Source: Clostridia bacterium
Lineage (GTDB): Bacteria; Bacillota; Sulfobacillia; SLMV01
Assembly: GCA_003554565.1 (NCBI GenBank)
Contig: PWGR01000058.1
Location: 1-8,020 of the forward strand
Length of the DNA stretch: 8,020 nucleotides
Direction: 5' to 3'
In this document: one piece after another, positions 6,163-8,020 of the stretch
Layout: every line of letters begins with the position of its first letter
How positions within the stretch are numbered: position 1 is the first letter of the stretch
Made by a program: the position numbers and the translations under genes
Notes under the pieces: model-generated
The model's input: the letters and a program-made list of their open reading frames with translations, nothing else
Told to the model about the DNA's origin: nothing
The model's database searches: none

Positions 6163-7574
6163 ATGCTTTTTTTCGTCCCTCCGGCTGCGCCGTGCTGGGA
6201 GCGTCGAGGGACGAGCAAAAGGCGGGACATCAAATACTCAAGAATATGATCAGAGCGAGCCGGTGTGGCGGAGATGCCGTCTATCCCGTCAATCCGGCAG
6301 GGGACGAGGTCCTGGGAAGAAAGAGCTACAGGACGATAAGTGAGATTCCCGGTCAGGTTGAGCTGGTGATCTGGGCGGTGCCCGGTAACTTCACCGAATC
6401 AGTCCTTGCCGATATGAGAGCGAGGCAGGAGGAACGGGGTGATCTCCGGGCGGTGGTGGTGGTTGCCGCAGGCTTCTCAGAGACCGGATCACGGGAGGGA
6501 GTGCGCCGGGAGGAGATGCTGGTGTCTTGCTGCCGTGAGATGGGAGTACGGGTTCTGGGGCCGAACTGCGTTGGAGTTATCGACACTTCCTCGGGGCTTG
6601 ATACCACCTTCATCCTCGGGACCGAGCTCCTCGATGGAGGAGTGAGCTTTGTCTCTCAGAGCGGTGCCATGGGTGCGTGGCTCGTGGAATCCTGGTCGTC
6701 TGAGATCCCACCCGTCGGTTTCAACAAGTTCATCAGCGTCGGGAATATGTCCGATGTCAGCATTATCGAAATGCTGGATTACCTGCGCGACGATCCAGAA
6801 ACTTCGACGGTAGGGATCTACCTGGAGGGTTATGAGCAGGGAAGGAGACTGGCCGAATGTCTGCGAAGTCTGTCCGCTGAGAAACCCGTTGTGGCACTGA
6901 AAGGGGGGAAGACCGAGCAAGGTGCCCGTGCCGCCCGGTCGCACACTGGTTCTCTGGCGGGCCGGGATCGCGTATACGATGGCGTTCTCAAACAGGTGGG
7001 AGTTTGCAGGGCTCACAGTGTATCTGAGCTGTCCGCATCAGTTCAGGCATTTGATCGACTGCCCGCACCTGCGGGAAGGCGCGTGTTCATCCTGACGCAG
7101 GCCGGTGGACCCGGGATATACACTGCAGACCTGTTGATGTCCGGCGGAGGTGTTGAGCGGGCCCGCATCAGTGACAGCACCAGGAGACAGCTCAGGGACA
7201 TCCTGCCACCCTTTGCGTCCATCTGCGAACCGGAGGGGCATGCCGACATTACCGCCGCGGCAACCGCCCGCCAGCACGCCGAGGCAGCGGAGGCCATCCT
7301 GAGAGACGACGGCGTTGACAGCTTGATACTAGTAACGGTTCCGGTTACCTTTGTCCCCGCAGAAGATATCGCTTCTGAGTTGTTGGATGTGGTTCATGCC
7401 TTAAGGAAGGATGGGATTGACAAGCCGCTGCTTCCTGTGCTTTTGGCCGGGCGACCGGTGGCTGGGGGAGTAAGGATGCTCGATGAGGGCGGCGTTATGA
7501 CCTTTGAGACCCCGGATGATGCGGCGGGAGCACTGCTGAAGATCACCGACTACTACGCGAGAGGTAGGGGGTGA
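6150..7574 (+). CDS. acdA: ADP-forming acetyl/acyl-CoA synthetase, alpha subunit
   Basis: The enzyme converts acyl-CoA, ADP and phosphate to the free acid, ATP and CoA. The 474-residue alpha subunit has a CoA-binding Rossmann domain (residues about 3-140: FFRPSGCAVLGASRDEQKAG, VYPVNPAG, AAGFSE, GPNCVGVID). Two succinyl-CoA-synthetase-like domains follow, with VSFVSQSGAMG (165-175), ISVGNMSDV and IYLEGYEQG (Glu226). The catalytic phospho-histidine is His265 in ARSHTGSLAG. The last domain includes LTQAGGPGIYTADLL. Length is near the 450-470 of archaeal ACD alpha chains, so the ATP-grasp part is not fused but encoded by the next gene. It starts at GTG 6150, overlapping porB by 13 bases. Following the oxidoreductase directly, it most likely uses the acyl-CoA that complex makes. 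A protein-acetyltransferase relative with a similar architecture is less likely, since no GNAT domain is present. Confidence 0.92.
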   Translation: MSGLNAFFRPSGCAVLGASRDEQKAGHQILKNMIRASRCGGDAVYPVNPAGDEVLGRKSYRTISEIPGQVELVIWAVPGNFTESVLADMRARQEERGDLRAVVVVAAGFSETGSREGVRREEMLVSCCREMGVRVLGPNCVGVIDTSSGLDTTFILGTELLDGGVSFVSQSGAMGAWLVESWSSEIPPVGFNKFISVGNMSDVSIIEMLDYLRDDPETSTVGIYLEGYEQGRRLAECLRSLSAEKPVVALKGGKTEQGARAARSHTGSLAGRDRVYDGVLKQVGVCRAHSVSELSASVQAFDRLPAPAGRRVFILTQAGGPGIYTADLLMSGGGVERARISDSTRRQLRDILPPFASICEPEGHADITAAATARQHAEAAEAILRDDGVDSLILVTVPVTFVPAEDIASELLDVVHALRKDGIDKPLLPVLLAGRPVAGGVRMLDEGGVMTFETPDDAAGALLKITDYYARGRG

Positions 7575-7578
7575 TCCC

Positions 7579-8020
7579 ATGGAGGAAGCGGTGCTAAGGA
7601 AGTGTATGCAGGAGGGCAGGAGCAGCCTGAATGAGATAGAGGCACATGACCTGTTGAATGACTGGGGCATACCAACTGCGCCCGGGGGGCTGGCGCGCGA
7701 TGAAATGGAGGCGCGCGAGTTGGCGCGGGAGCTCGGTTTTCCGGTGGTCATGAAGGTGCTTTCACCCCAGATTCAGCACAAGGCGGCGGCCGGGGGAGTC
7801 AGGCTCGACCTCCGTTCGGAGCAAGACATAGCCGAGGCATTTGTACAGATCACCGATTCGACCAGGAGAGCAGTTCCTGAGGCGACAATTCAGGGTGTCT
7901 TTGTACAGAGGCAGGTGGATTCTGGTCTGGAGATAATTCTCGGGGCCATGCATGACGACCACTTCGGTCCCGTGGTAACATTTGGTCTGGGTGGACAGTA
8001 TGTGGAGATACTGCGCGATG
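7579..8020 (+). CDS. acdB: ADP-forming acyl-CoA synthetase, beta subunit (ATP-grasp), N-terminal part (3' cut by window)
   Basis: The frame from ATG 7579 stays open to the window end and gives 147 residues of a subunit that is usually about 230 long. It shows the ATP-grasp plan of ACD beta: LNEIEAHDLLNDWGIPTAP at the N-terminus, then ELGFPVVMKVLSPQIQHKAAAGGVRL with the nucleotide-binding lysine region, then GVFVQRQVDSGLEIILGAMHDDHFGPVVTFGLGG. The family's usual HKSDVGGV reads HKAAAGGV here, a modest change. AGGGGGTGA (7566-7574) overlaps the alpha stop and ends a few bases before the ATG, and the intergenic gap is 4 bases. With the alpha subunit it makes a separate-subunit ADP-forming synthetase, which captures the thioester energy as ATP. 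The rest, including the C-terminal ATP-grasp residues, lies outside the window. Confidence 0.92.
   Translation, partial: MEEAVLRKCMQEGRSSLNEIEAHDLLNDWGIPTAPGGLARDEMEARELARELGFPVVMKVLSPQIQHKAAAGGVRLDLRSEQDIAEAFVQITDSTRRAVPEATIQGVFVQRQVDSGLEIILGAMHDDHFGPVVTFGLGGQYVEILRD

Noticed and set aside
1..8020. Search by eye for tRNA, rRNA, CRISPR repeats, insertion-sequence ends, riboswitches and hairpin-plus-T terminators
   Set aside because: Nothing convincing was found; coding sequence fills essentially the whole window. Weak GC-rich inverted repeats inside genes were not considered meaningful without a folding calculation.

Overview
The window reads as one strand of a single dense operon from a high-G+C (by eye near 60%) anaerobic bacterium. 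Anaerobic life is inferred from an oxygen-sensitive type 2-oxoacid:ferredoxin oxidoreductase and an ADP-forming acyl-CoA synthetase. Strong GGAGG-type ribosome sites and many GTG starts would fit a Clostridia/Desulfotomaculum-like or similar anaerobe, but the sequence does not fix the taxon. All nine genes are on the + strand, the first and last are cut by the window edges, and neighbours overlap or lie within 6 bases of each other. I see no promoter, terminator, RNA gene, mobile element, CRISPR array or gap above 300 bases.

Layout: (1) C-terminal half of a class V PLP enzyme (1-654); (2) EutN/CcmL-type pentameric bacterial-microcompartment (BMC) vertex protein (660-977); (3) tandem-domain BMC-T shell protein, probably EutL-like and permuted (961-1602); (4) cyclic amidohydrolase of the dihydropyrimidinase/hydantoinase/allantoinase group, fused to an N-terminal segment like those on the BMC proteins EutQ and EutT (1599-3194); (5-8) gamma, delta, alpha and beta subunits of a pyruvate/2-oxoacid:ferredoxin oxidoreductase (3191-6162); (9-10) alpha subunit and start of the beta subunit of an ADP-forming acetyl/acyl-CoA synthetase (6150-8020).

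Proposed logic (inference): a cyclic ureide or amide, such as a hydantoin, dihydropyrimidine or allantoin-like compound, is ring-opened by the amidohydrolase in or at a microcompartment. A deamidated or decarbamoylated product passes through the PLP enzyme to a 2-oxoacid. The oxidoreductase makes acyl-CoA, CO2 and reduced ferredoxin, and the synthetase turns acyl-CoA into the free acid plus ATP while returning CoA. This differs from the textbook metabolosome core of aldehyde dehydrogenase, phosphotransacylase and kinase, none of which is visible here. The locus resembles the 'BMC of unknown function' type of gene cluster with amidohydrolases, as far as I recall that literature. The substrate is not determined by the sequence.
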